This document shows, piece by piece, positions 51,709 to 59,964 of a stretch of DNA of 64,000 nt. The notes below the pieces were generated by a model. That model worked only from the letters and a program-made list of their open reading frames with translations. It was not told where the DNA came from and searched no databases. How positions within the stretch are numbered: position 1 is the first letter of the stretch; each line of letters opens with the position of its first letter. The position numbers were made by a program, and so were the translations under genes. This stretch comes from Nannocystis punicea (GTDB lineage Bacteria; Myxococcota_A; Polyangia; Nannocystales; Nannocystaceae): positions 1,364,001-1,428,000 of the forward strand of contig NZ_CP114040.1 in assembly GCF_026965555.1 (NCBI RefSeq). Reading direction: 5' to 3'.

Positions 51709-54062
51709 TGACGCGCTGCATGGTACTTCGGACATGTCTCTCCGGTCTTGTCGTCGCCGGCTGCCAGGACCCCGGGCCGGCGGCGTCGACCGGGACGAGC
51801 GACGGGGCGACCGGCAACGAGGTGTCCTCCGGGACAGGTGACTCGAGCGGCGCGAGCACCGGCGACGCGACCGGCGAGGCGCCGACGACGGGGGAGCCGA
51901 CGACCGGGACGACCGGGCCGGTCGGGCCGCTGCACCCCGATCCGGGCGAGCCGCGCTACGTGCGGATCGGCGAGCCGGTGGTGCTCGACGGCTCGGCGTC
52001 GACCGGGGCGGTGCTGTTCCAGTGGGACCCGGGCGACGGCTCGCCGGCGAGCGAGCCGTCGCCGGACCCTGTCTTTACGGTCATGTACGCCGAGCCAGGT
52101 CGTTACAAGCCGATCTTGACGGTCCACGACGGCCAGGGCGGCAAGCTGGCGGCGTCGGTGACGATCACGGCGACGCGGCAGGCGGTGTGGGAGCCGCGGC
52201 ACAGCAGCACGGTGGCGATCTGGCGCGAGAGCGACCCGTTGACGGTGGCGGTGGTCAGCGCCGACTCGAACGAGGTGATGGTCGCGGCGCGGAAGAGCGA
52301 GGAGCAGGGCGAGGGCTGGGACCAGCGGTGGATCGCCACCGCGGCCGGGCCGCGTACGCTCACCGACATCGGCGGGTGGATCGCGGTCGCCGCCCAGGAC
52401 GCGGGGGCGATCGAGTTCCACCGCCTGTCCGGGCGCGGCGGCGAGAGCTTCAGCCTCGACCTCGGCCACGGGTCGCGGCCGTTCGGGGTGGTCGGCCTGG
52501 GGCAGACGGTGTACGCGGCGCTGCAGGGGCCGGGGCGGCTGGCGGTGATCGGGTTCGACGGTCAGAACCCGCCTGTCCTCGAGGACATGATCGAGGTCGG
52601 CTTCGACGCCCGCGGGGTGACGATCCTGCCCGACGGGCGGGTGGCGGTGACGCGCTGGCGCTCGCCGACGAGCGGCGGGGTGGTGTCGGTCGTCGACGTC
52701 GCGCAAGGCGCGGTGGTCGAGGCGTGGCCGCTGCAGCTGGACCCGCAACTGGCCTCGGACACCGAGGTCGGCGGGGTGCCGAGCTATCTGTCGCAGATCG
52801 CGGTGTCGCCGACGGGCGACCTGGCGGCGTTGCCGGCGCTGCAGGTCAACGTGATGCAGGGGCTGTTCCTCAACGGGCACACCCTCGACCCCGACCAGGT
52901 GATGCGGGCGATCGTCGCCTACGTGGCGCTGCCGGGCGGGGCGGAGCAGTTCGAGCGGCGCAAGCAGTTCGACAACCGCGGCCTGGCGTCGGCGGCGGTG
53001 TTCAGCCCGCACGGCGACTACCTCTACGTGGCGACGCGCGGGCCGCAGACGGTCGAGCGGATCGACGTGTTCAGCGGCGACAACTCGGGCAACCTGTTCA
53101 AGGTCGGCTACGCGCCCGAGGGCCTGGCGGCGTCGCGCGACGGCCGGTGGCTGTTCGTCGACGCGTCGCTGGCGCGCGAGCTGGTGGTCTACGACACGCG
53201 CAGGTTCGACGAGCCGGGGCCCGAGGAGGCGCGGCTGCCGATCGCCAGCGCCGAGCCGCTGGCGCCGGCGGTGCTGCGCGGCAAGCAGCTGTTCAACGAC
53301 AGCGAGGACGACCGCCTCAGCAAGGACGACTACATCGCCTGCGCCCACTGCCACCTCGACGGCGAGTCGGACCTGCAGGTGTGGGACTTCAGCGAGCGCG
53401 GCGAGGGCCTGCGCGACACGGCGGCGCTGCTCGGCCACGCCGGCGCGGGCGACGGGCCGATCCACTGGAGCGCCAACTTCGACGAGGTCCAGGACTTCGA
53501 GAACGACATCCGCGGCGGCTTCGGCGGCGCGGGCCTGCTGACCGACGACGACTGGGAGGCCGGGACGCACAGCCAGACCCTGGGCGACCCCAAGGCCGGG
53601 CTCAGCGAAGACCTCGACGCGCTGGCGGCCTACCTGGCGACCCTGACCGAGGAGCCGCACAGCCCGTTCCGCGGGCCGCTCGGCGAGCTGACCCCGGAGG
53701 CCGAGCTCGGGCGGGCGCTGTTCGAGTCGGCGGAGCTGGCCTGTACGACATGTCACAAGGGACAGCGCCTCACGGACAGCCAGTGGGTCGACCCGGGCGT
53801 GCCGCTGCTGCACGACGTCGGGACGATCGGCCCGGGCTCGGGGCAGCGGCTCGGGATGCCGCTGACGGGGCTCGACACGCCGAGCCTGCACGGGCTGTGG
53901 CGGACGCCGCCGTACCTGCACGACGGCTCGGCGGCGACGCTGTTCGACGTGATCGGCGGCGAGAACCCGGACGACCTCCACGGGGTCACGGGCGCGCTCG
54001 ACGACGAGGAGCGCGCCGCGCTGGTGGCGTATCTGCTCTGTCTCGACGGACAGGTCGACTGA
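51708..54062 (+). CDS. lipoprotein fusion: PKD-like domain, propeller and di-heme cytochrome c
   Basis: 784 residues. Lipobox VAGC (Cys19) and a ~55-residue Gly/Thr linker precede a PKD-like domain (VVLDGSASTGAVLFQWDPGDGS). A ~400-residue propeller of the NHL/YVTN sort follows (LAVIGFDG, VSVVDVAQGAVVE, YLYVATRGPQTVERIDVFSG). The C-terminus carries two c-type heme sites, CAHCH at 545-549 and CTTCH at 679-683, spaced as in the di-heme peroxidase/MauG/MbnH class. Typical late motifs are present (LDTPSLHGLWRTPPYLHDGSAATLFDV). Such proteins oxidise a partner or reduce peroxide outside the cytoplasm. Six or seven dyads lie inside the gene, more than in any other. Confidence 0.93.
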   Translation: MTRCMVLRTCLSGLVVAGCQDPGPAASTGTSDGATGNEVSSGTGDSSGASTGDATGEAPTTGEPTTGTTGPVGPLHPDPGEPRYVRIGEPVVLDGSASTGAVLFQWDPGDGSPASEPSPDPVFTVMYAEPGRYKPILTVHDGQGGKLAASVTITATRQAVWEPRHSSTVAIWRESDPLTVAVVSADSNEVMVAARKSEEQGEGWDQRWIATAAGPRTLTDIGGWIAVAAQDAGAIEFHRLSGRGGESFSLDLGHGSRPFGVVGLGQTVYAALQGPGRLAVIGFDGQNPPVLEDMIEVGFDARGVTILPDGRVAVTRWRSPTSGGVVSVVDVAQGAVVEAWPLQLDPQLASDTEVGGVPSYLSQIAVSPTGDLAALPALQVNVMQGLFLNGHTLDPDQVMRAIVAYVALPGGAEQFERRKQFDNRGLASAAVFSPHGDYLYVATRGPQTVERIDVFSGDNSGNLFKVGYAPEGLAASRDGRWLFVDASLARELVVYDTRRFDEPGPEEARLPIASAEPLAPAVLRGKQLFNDSEDDRLSKDDYIACAHCHLDGESDLQVWDFSERGEGLRDTAALLGHAGAGDGPIHWSANFDEVQDFENDIRGGFGGAGLLTDDDWEAGTHSQTLGDPKAGLSEDLDALAAYLATLTEEPHSPFRGPLGELTPEAELGRALFESAELACTTCHKGQRLTDSQWVDPGVPLLHDVGTIGPGSGQRLGMPLTGLDTPSLHGLWRTPPYLHDGSAATLFDVIGGENPDDLHGVTGALDDEERAALVAYLLCLDGQVD
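51720..52588. repeat. five dyads in the first third of the cytochrome gene
   Basis: ATGGTACTTCGGACAT (51720-51735) overlaps ATGTCTCTCCGGTCTT (51734-51749), covering codons 5-14. Then come GTGTCCTCCGGGACAG (51822-51837), CTGTCTTTACGGTCAT (52069-52084) and CTGTCCTCGAGGACAT (52573-52588). They fall in different reading phases. Confidence 0.75.
53750..54053. repeat. two dyads near the 3' end of the cytochrome gene, one in the heme motif
   Basis: ATGTCACAAGGGACAG (53750-53765) overlaps the codons of the second heme site (C-H-K-G-Q follow the CTT). CTGTCTCGACGGACAG (54038-54053) covers the last codons (L-D-G-Q-V) before the stop. Confidence 0.75.
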
Positions 54063-54250
54063 CGCCCGCGCGCACGGGCGCGCCGCGCCGGCCGCGGCCG
54101 ATCGCGCAGCCCCGGCCGCCGATGCGGTCGTGGGGGCGGCAGGCGGGCGCGGTGGGCGGAGGCTGGCGCGCCGCGGGCGGCGGCTATGGTGTCCGGTCGC
54201 AGGCGGCGGGATGCACCGCTCGCCTGCGCACATGTTCGAAAGGACACCTC

Positions 54251-54889
54251 ATGGAAACCGAACGCGCAAAAGCCAAGTATGACCGCCTGAACAAGGACGA
54301 GGCGGCCCTCCTGATCATCGACCACCAGTCGGGCCTGTTTCAGCTGGTCCACGACCACAGCCCCGTCGACCTCGAGCAAAACGTCTGCGCTCTGGCCGAC
54401 ATCGCCAAGCTGTTCAAGCTGCCGACGGTGGCCACCACCAGCAAAGAGGACGGCCCCAACGGGCCGCTGATGCCGGTGCTGCGCGAGCGCCTGCCGAACC
54501 CCAAGATCGTCCGCCGCGAGGGGGAGATCAACGCCTGGGACAACGCCGAGTTCGTCAAGGCGGTCAAGAAGACCAACCGAAAGCAGCTTATCGTCGCCGG
54601 CATCACGACCGACGTGTGCGTCGCATTCGTGACCCTGTCGGCGCTCGAGGCCGGCTACAAGGTCTACGTCGTCACCGACGCGTCCGGCTCGCTCTGTATC
54701 GGCTCGACCGCCGGGGCGCTGGCCCGCATGGTCCACGCCGGCGCCTGCCCGATGTCGTGGTTCGCGGTCGCGTCGGAGCTGATGCGCGACTGGCGGGAGG
54801 ACGAGCCCGGCTTCAAGAAGCTGATGGTCGACCACGTGCCCAACTACAAGCACCTGATCGACTCGTACAAGGCGAACAAGGAGGATTGA
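54251..54889 (+). CDS. isochorismatase-family cysteine hydrolase (YcaC-like)
   Basis: 212 residues with the Rossmann-like isochorismatase fold. The Asp is in LLIIDHQSGL, the Lys near PKIVRREGEINAWDN, and the catalytic Cys in VAGITTDVCVAFVTLSALEAGY, followed by VVTDASGS. The length and the WREDEPG-type tail match the YcaC group, whose substrate is unknown, rather than nicotinamidase or true isochorismatase. The dyad ATGTTCGAAAGGACAC (54232-54247) ends 3 bp before the ATG and supplies the AAAGGA-type ribosome site. Confidence 0.93.
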   Translation: METERAKAKYDRLNKDEAALLIIDHQSGLFQLVHDHSPVDLEQNVCALADIAKLFKLPTVATTSKEDGPNGPLMPVLRERLPNPKIVRREGEINAWDNAEFVKAVKKTNRKQLIVAGITTDVCVAFVTLSALEAGYKVYVVTDASGSLCIGSTAGALARMVHAGACPMSWFAVASELMRDWREDEPGFKKLMVDHVPNYKHLIDSYKANKED

Positions 54890-54895
54890 TCGCGG

Positions 54896-54954
54896 CTGTC
54901 CCTCGGGGCAGGTGCCGCCGTCCCCCCACGGCCGACGCCTGTCCCCGAGGACAT
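54896..54954. repeat. two dyads between convergent genes
   Basis: CTGTCCCTCGGGGCAG (54896-54911) and CTGTCCCCGAGGACAT (54939-54954) occupy the 76-bp gap between the hydrolase stop (54889) and the GTPase stop (54966). Confidence 0.85.
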
Positions 54955-54965
54955 GTCCGTGGCGA

Positions 54966-55676
54966 TCACACGCGGGGCCAGCCGCCCGAGCTGCCGGCGG
55001 CGATCGGATAGCGGTCGCCGCTGCCCTCGTACTCGGCCCGCAGCGGCTCGAGCAGGTCCTTGACGACGATCCGCAGGGTGTCCATCACGCCGACGCCCTC
55101 GGTGGCGACGGCCTCGACCGTGGGCAGGCCGTTGGGGTTGATCGCCTCGTCGAGCGCCTCGAGGGTCGACAGGACGATCGGCTGCGAATGTCCCGACTCC
55201 TGCGGCAGCAGGGCGGTGCCCTCGACCAGGTCGCGCTTGTTGTACTGCAGCACCATCGGCATGACCGCGCTGTCGACCCCGAGGTCGTCGAGCAGCGTCA
55301 GCAGCTGCTGCATCGACTCGACGTTGTCCTCGAACCGCACCAGCTCGCCGCCCTCCTCCTGGGTGTCGGCGACGAACACGACCGCGTCGACGCCCTTCAG
55401 CACCAGCTTGCGCGAGACGGGGCTCAGCACCGGCCCGGGCACGGTGACGAGGTGGAGCCGCACGCGGTAACGATCGGCGATCCGCGGCAAGGTGTCCGGG
55501 GCGAAGTCGAACGACAGCATCGGCTCGACGCCCGCGATCTCGTCGAGCCGTCCGCGCAGGGCCGGCCGCGTCTTGCGGTGGAGCGTGCGGATGTTCGTCG
55601 ACTTGCCGGCCAGCGCGGGCCCGAAGTAGACGACCTTGACGCCGATCTCGCCGGCCTTGGTGTTGATGAAGGACAC
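54966..55676 (-). CDS. MglA-like small Ras-type GTPase
   Basis: 236 residues from a GTG at 55676, chosen because MglA proteins begin MSFIN and the frame reads MSFINTKAGEIGVKVVYFGPALAGKST from there. The P-loop GPALAGKST, the NKRD nucleotide-specificity motif and the absence of the classical DxxG Asp (here TVPGPVLSP) are as in bacterial MglA. MglA-GTP marks the leading pole and controls gliding motility polarity in Myxococcus. No mglB-like GAP is adjacent, so this is probably one of several paralogues. It diverges from the lipoxygenase gene with a 261-bp gap. Confidence 0.9.
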   Translation of the reverse strand: MSFINTKAGEIGVKVVYFGPALAGKSTNIRTLHRKTRPALRGRLDEIAGVEPMLSFDFAPDTLPRIADRYRVRLHLVTVPGPVLSPVSRKLVLKGVDAVVFVADTQEEGGELVRFEDNVESMQQLLTLLDDLGVDSAVMPMVLQYNKRDLVEGTALLPQESGHSQPIVLSTLEALDEAINPNGLPTVEAVATEGVGVMDTLRIVVKDLLEPLRAEYEGSGDRYPIAAGSSGGWPRV

Positions 55677-55937
55677 TGCTGAAGGGGCATGGTCGGAAAT
55701 CCCGGCAGATCCGGCAAGGGGGCCGCGTGTGCGTGCTTTGCGCGGTTTCGCGCCCCCCGCCGTCCGCATCCTGATGGCCGATCGCGGACGGCCGGTCGCG
55801 CGAGGTCGGCGAACTCGCGAGCCGGCAATCGCTGCGCGCCGAGGTCCTCGCGCGGTGGCCGACCGGTGGCCACCGGCTGTCCGACTTCGGCCAGCCCGGC
55901 GCCGGCCCGTGTGACAGCATTCTCGAATCGAGGTCCT

Positions 55938-57854
55938 ATGAATCCGCTCGCCGACGTCGCGCCGCCCTTCGAACTGTTGCCGCCGCAGCTCAGCCTCCCG
56001 GGTGACGATCCGGACCCGGCCGGGCGCGAGCGCAGGCTCGAGCTCGCCCGCGAGGCGTATCGCTACAGCTACGACAAGGCGAACATCCGCGGCCTGGCGA
56101 TGTGCGAGGCGCTGGCCGACGACGAGCGGCCGGAGCCGGGCTGGCGGCGCGGGCTGACGGGCGTGGCGGCGCGCCTGGTGGTCAATGCGGTGAAGGTGTC
56201 GGGGCTGCCCGAGCGGTCGCAGGTGGCGGAGCTCCTGCGCGCAGTCGAGGCGGACGGGCTGTCCGGCGCGCTGCGCGAGGTGGGCGAGGTGGTGGTCGCC
56301 GGCGAGCCGGGGCTGGCGATCTCCCGCCTCGCCGATTACGCCGGGCTGTTCCACGAGTGGGAGAAGCCGGCGGAGGTCGCCGAGCTGCACCTCGATTCGA
56401 CGTTCGCCCGCATGCGCCTCGCGGGGCCCAACCCGGCGTGGCTCCGCCGCGTCGACCCGCGGGCAGGGTTGCCGCCGGACTTCGCGGTGACCGCCGAGCA
56501 CTACGCGGCGGCCGCCGGCGAGGCCGACACCCTCGCGGCCGCGGCGGCCGAGGGCCGGCTGTTCGTCTGCGAGTACCGCGAGCTGCTCGCGCTGCAGCCC
56601 GGCTCGGTGCCGGTGCCCGCGGGGATCACCATCGATTACGCGACCGACCCGGTCGGCTGGGACGCGGCCTACAAGGCCCGCGAGGCGGCCTACGCCGAGG
56701 GCGGGCGGGCGAAGGCCCTGGTCGCGCCGCTGGCGTTGTTCTCGGCGATCGGCGGGCGGCTGGTGCCGATCGCGATTCAGCTGTTCCCGCAAGGCCATCG
56801 CGGCCGGCGCTACCCGGTGTTCACCCCGCGCGACGGCCTGGCGTGGACGGCGGCCAAGGCGGCGGTCCACGCGGCCGACGGCACTGTCCACGAGACAGTG
56901 AGCCACCTCGGCCTGACGCACCTGGTCCAGGAGGCGTTCTGCCTGGCGGTGCACAACAATTTGTCGGCGCGCCATCCGCTGCATCGCCTGCTGGTGCCGC
57001 ACTTCGAGGGGACGCTGTCGATCAACGCCGGCGCGGATCAATCGCTGGTGTCGCCGGCGGGCTACGTCGACAAGCTGCTGCTGCCCACGATCGGCGGGGC
57101 GATTCAACTGTGCGCGCAGGCGGTGCAGTCTTATGATTTCAACGCGTCGATGTTCCCGCGGCAGCTGGCGGCCCGCGGGGTCGACGACGCGGCGGTCCTG
57201 CGCGATTATCCGTACCGCGACGACGGCGAGCTGGTGTGGGCGGCGATCGAGTCGTTCGTGGCCGGCTACGTCCAGCATCACTACCGCAGCGACGAGGAGG
57301 TCGCCCTGGACGGCGAGCTGCAGGCGATGGTGCGGCAGGTCGGCGTCCACGGGGCGACGGACGCGGCCGGCAGGCAGGTCGGGGGCGGCATCCGCGGCGT
57401 CGGCGAGGACGGAGCGCAGGTCCGGACCCGCGGCTACCTGATCCAGATGATCACCCAGATCGTGTGGAACGGCAGCGCCCAGCACGCGGCGGTGAACTTC
57501 CCGCAGGCGGACCCGATGGTCTATTCGCCGCACTACCCGCTGGCGCTGCACGGGCCGCTGCCCGCCGGGCCGGCGGTGTCCGAGGCCGAGTACATGCAAA
57601 TGCTGCCTGACCACGAATCGGCGCACATTCAGCTGTTTATTTTAAAATTGCTGGGCACGCATTACCACGGCCGCCTCGGCCAGTACTCGCGGGGTCCCGC
57701 GAGCTGGTTCGGACCCGACGCGGGCAGAGAGCTCGAGGCGGCGTTCGGGCGCAGGCTGGCGGAGGTGGAGCGGACGATCTCCGAGCGCAACCTGCGGCGG
57801 CCGGCGTACCGCTATCTGCTGCCGTCGCAGATCCCGCAGTCGATCAACATCTAA
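55938..57854 (+). CDS. bacterial lipoxygenase
   Basis: 638 residues; GAGGTCCT precedes the ATG. All non-heme iron ligands can be placed: H-x4-H in SHLGLTH, H-x3-N in QHAAVNF, and the C-terminal isoleucine (SINI-stop). The surrounding WTAAKAAVHAADGTVHE and NLSARHPLHRLLVPHFEGTLSIN are hallmark lipoxygenase sequence. The enzyme peroxidises polyunsaturated fatty acids. The N-terminal PLAT domain of plant enzymes is absent, as in other bacterial forms. No signal peptide was seen. The last 4 bp overlap the convergent small gene. Possible roles are predation, oxylipin signalling or membrane-lipid use, a question for the organism. Confidence 0.95.
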   Translation: MNPLADVAPPFELLPPQLSLPGDDPDPAGRERRLELAREAYRYSYDKANIRGLAMCEALADDERPEPGWRRGLTGVAARLVVNAVKVSGLPERSQVAELLRAVEADGLSGALREVGEVVVAGEPGLAISRLADYAGLFHEWEKPAEVAELHLDSTFARMRLAGPNPAWLRRVDPRAGLPPDFAVTAEHYAAAAGEADTLAAAAAEGRLFVCEYRELLALQPGSVPVPAGITIDYATDPVGWDAAYKAREAAYAEGGRAKALVAPLALFSAIGGRLVPIAIQLFPQGHRGRRYPVFTPRDGLAWTAAKAAVHAADGTVHETVSHLGLTHLVQEAFCLAVHNNLSARHPLHRLLVPHFEGTLSINAGADQSLVSPAGYVDKLLLPTIGGAIQLCAQAVQSYDFNASMFPRQLAARGVDDAAVLRDYPYRDDGELVWAAIESFVAGYVQHHYRSDEEVALDGELQAMVRQVGVHGATDAAGRQVGGGIRGVGEDGAQVRTRGYLIQMITQIVWNGSAQHAAVNFPQADPMVYSPHYPLALHGPLPAGPAVSEAEYMQMLPDHESAHIQLFILKLLGTHYHGRLGQYSRGPASWFGPDAGRELEAAFGRRLAEVERTISERNLRRPAYRYLLPSQIPQSINI

Positions 57855-58219
57855 AACGCGCGCCAAATGCCCGACGCCTCGGCGGGGGCCTGGTCGCTCT
57901 CGAACACCATGGCCTGGCCCTGACCCAGCGGGATGGCCCACAACTCGCGCACGCCGGCCTCGTAGCCGCGCCGCAGCCCGCGGGGGTCGCAACAGCCGAG
58001 CACCCAGCCCAGCCCGGGCGGCAGGTCGGCCGCCACCCGCTCGACGATGTAGTCGTGGATGCTCGGCCACACGCCACGGAAGGCCCGCTCGGCGGCCTCG
58101 AGCACCCTGGCGTCGGTCGTCTTGAGGGCCAGCACCAGCCGCTCGCGGAAGTCGAGCGGCGCGCCGTTCGGCGGCGGGGCGACGACCTCGACCTCGACGT
58201 CGATGTCTACGTCGAGCAT
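57851..58219 (-). CDS. hypothetical protein, 122 residues
   Basis: The start is the ATG at 58219 with GAGAGGGG upstream. The N-terminus is highly acidic (MLDVDIDVEVEV), followed by RERLVLALKTTDARVLEAAE and AADLPPGLGWVLGCCDPRGLR, then LWAIPLGQGQAMVFESD. Soluble, no signal peptide, no family recognised. Its stop overlaps the lipoxygenase stop by 4 bp on the opposite strand. The 297 bp upstream to the M28 gene are AT-richer and hold both promoters. Confidence 0.6.
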   Translation of the reverse strand: MLDVDIDVEVEVVAPPPNGAPLDFRERLVLALKTTDARVLEAAERAFRGVWPSIHDYIVERVAADLPPGLGWVLGCCDPRGLRRGYEAGVRELWAIPLGQGQAMVFESDQAPAEASGIWRAF

Positions 58220-58516
58220 CGCGCCCCTCTCGTGTCGTGCGGCGGGCGGCTCGAAAGCCGGGAGGGGGCGAAATGACGGTTGATCATACCGACCTTCCGA
58301 TTCAGGGGAGGAATGTAGAAAGCGGCGCGGCGTTGGGCAACACGAAATTTTGGTATACGGGCGCACAATTCACCGCGTCGACGCCGCGGCTCGTCCGCGG
58401 TGCGGGTCATTGCGCAGGGGGCAGCCCGATCCTTTACGCGATGTGCGGTCTTCCGACCCCGGTGAGACGTCGCGCTCGCCCGCGCAGCGAATGGGCGCCG
58501 TGTTACCCTGGCGCGG

Positions 58517-59788
58517 ATGTCGCCCGGCCGCCTGCTCGTCGCCGCTTGCCTGCTGGTCGCCTGCGGTGAGCGCGGGGGCGCGGGTCGGGTGGCCCCGGCG
58601 CCCGACGTTCCGGCGACGCCCGCGGTCGCGACCCCGCGGACCTCCTGCGCGGGCGAGCGCGACGAGGCCGCGGCGCTGCGCTGCTGGGCCCGACTGCTGG
58701 CGGGGCCGGGGCTGGCCGGGCGCGACAACGGCAGTCCCGGCGGGGCGGCGGCCCGGGCGGCGATCGTCGCCGGGCTGCAGGCGTACGGGCTCGAGATGGC
58801 CGGAGAGACAGGGTCTTTCGAGCAGCCGCTGCCGCGCGGCGCCAACGTGCTGGCGCGGGCGCCGGGGCGCGACCCGGCGCGGGCCGGCGAGCACGTGGTG
58901 CTGGCGGCCCACTACGACCACCTCGGCGAGCTCGACGGGGTCGTCCATCCCGGGGCCGACGACAACGCCAGCGGCGTGGCGGTGGCGCTGGCGGTGGCGC
59001 GCCGCCTGGCCGCCGACCCGCCGGCGCGCAGCGTGCTGCTGGCGGCCTTCGACGCCGAGGAGCCGCCCGACTACCGCACCGCGACGATGGGCTCGAACTA
59101 CTTCGTGGCGCACCCGACGATCGCGCGCGAGCAGCTGGTCGCGGTGGTCTGCCTCGACCTGATGGGCGGCGATCTGTGGGCGGGCCATCGCTCGCCGCTG
59201 TACGTGATGGGCCGCGAGACCTTCGCGCAGCGACCCGAGCCGGCGCTGGCCGACGACCCGCGGCTGCCGGTGCGGGCGATGCACCTGCGCCTGGTCGAGG
59301 AGCTGCCGCAGGGGCGGCAGGCGTTCAGCGACCACGGGGCGTTCTTCGCCGGCGAGATCCCGTCGCTGTTCGTCTCGACCGGGCGCTCGCCGCATTACCA
59401 CCAGCCGACCGACACGCCCGAGACCCTGAAGTACGACAAGATGCTGGCGGCGGTCGACGTGGTCGAGGCGCACGTACGTGTCCTCGCGGACATGCCCGAT
59501 CGGCCAGCCTGGGCCCGCGACCAGCCGGTGCGGTCCGCCGACGCGGCCGTGCTCGCCGAGCTGCTGGCGGCCGGGCTCGGCGAGGGCGGGGCCCGCGGGA
59601 CCGACGAATTCACCGGGCTCGCGCGGCCGCGCCTGCAGGCCGACCTGGCGCGGGCGCGAGCGCTGGCGTCGGCGGGTCGCGAGCCGAGCGAGGGGGAGGC
59701 GCGCGAGATCGTGCAGATCAGCCTGCGCGCGCAGTGCCTGCTCGCGGTCGACAGCGAGGTGCCGACGGCGGCGTGCCTGCTGCTGTGA
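58517..59788 (+). CDS. M28-family zinc aminopeptidase lipoprotein
   Basis: 423 residues. The signal peptide ends in LLVAC (Cys16). The two-zinc M28 ligands are in order: H in VLAAHYDHLG, D in GADDNASG, E-E in FDAEEPPD, D in CLDLMGG and the distant H in SPHYHQPTDT. The NYF and DHGAFF segments match the family. After residue ~330 a C-terminal ~90-residue helical tail lacks recognised domains. It probably removes N-terminal residues from peptides in the periplasm or outside. Two dyads fall within it (ATGGCCGGAGAGACAG at 58796-58811 and GTGTCCTCGCGGACAT at 59478-59493). The next gene is also a peptidase-type lipoprotein on the same strand. Confidence 0.93.
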   Translation: MSPGRLLVAACLLVACGERGGAGRVAPAPDVPATPAVATPRTSCAGERDEAAALRCWARLLAGPGLAGRDNGSPGGAAARAAIVAGLQAYGLEMAGETGSFEQPLPRGANVLARAPGRDPARAGEHVVLAAHYDHLGELDGVVHPGADDNASGVAVALAVARRLAADPPARSVLLAAFDAEEPPDYRTATMGSNYFVAHPTIAREQLVAVVCLDLMGGDLWAGHRSPLYVMGRETFAQRPEPALADDPRLPVRAMHLRLVEELPQGRQAFSDHGAFFAGEIPSLFVSTGRSPHYHQPTDTPETLKYDKMLAAVDVVEAHVRVLADMPDRPAWARDQPVRSADAAVLAELLAAGLGEGGARGTDEFTGLARPRLQADLARARALASAGREPSEGEAREIVQISLRAQCLLAVDSEVPTAACLLL

Positions 59789-59964
59789 TCCCGCGGGCTG
59801 GAGTCAGGGGGAATTCCGCCCGCGCGGGTGCGTCGCGATTGCGGGGTGTGCCGCCCAGGCGGCTGTGATACGCAGTCACTGCATTGACCCGCGCGCCGCA
59901 GCGACCCGCCCGTGATTCTCGATCGACGAGCCGGCGAGGGTGCAGGCATTGGCCGCTGCGGGCA

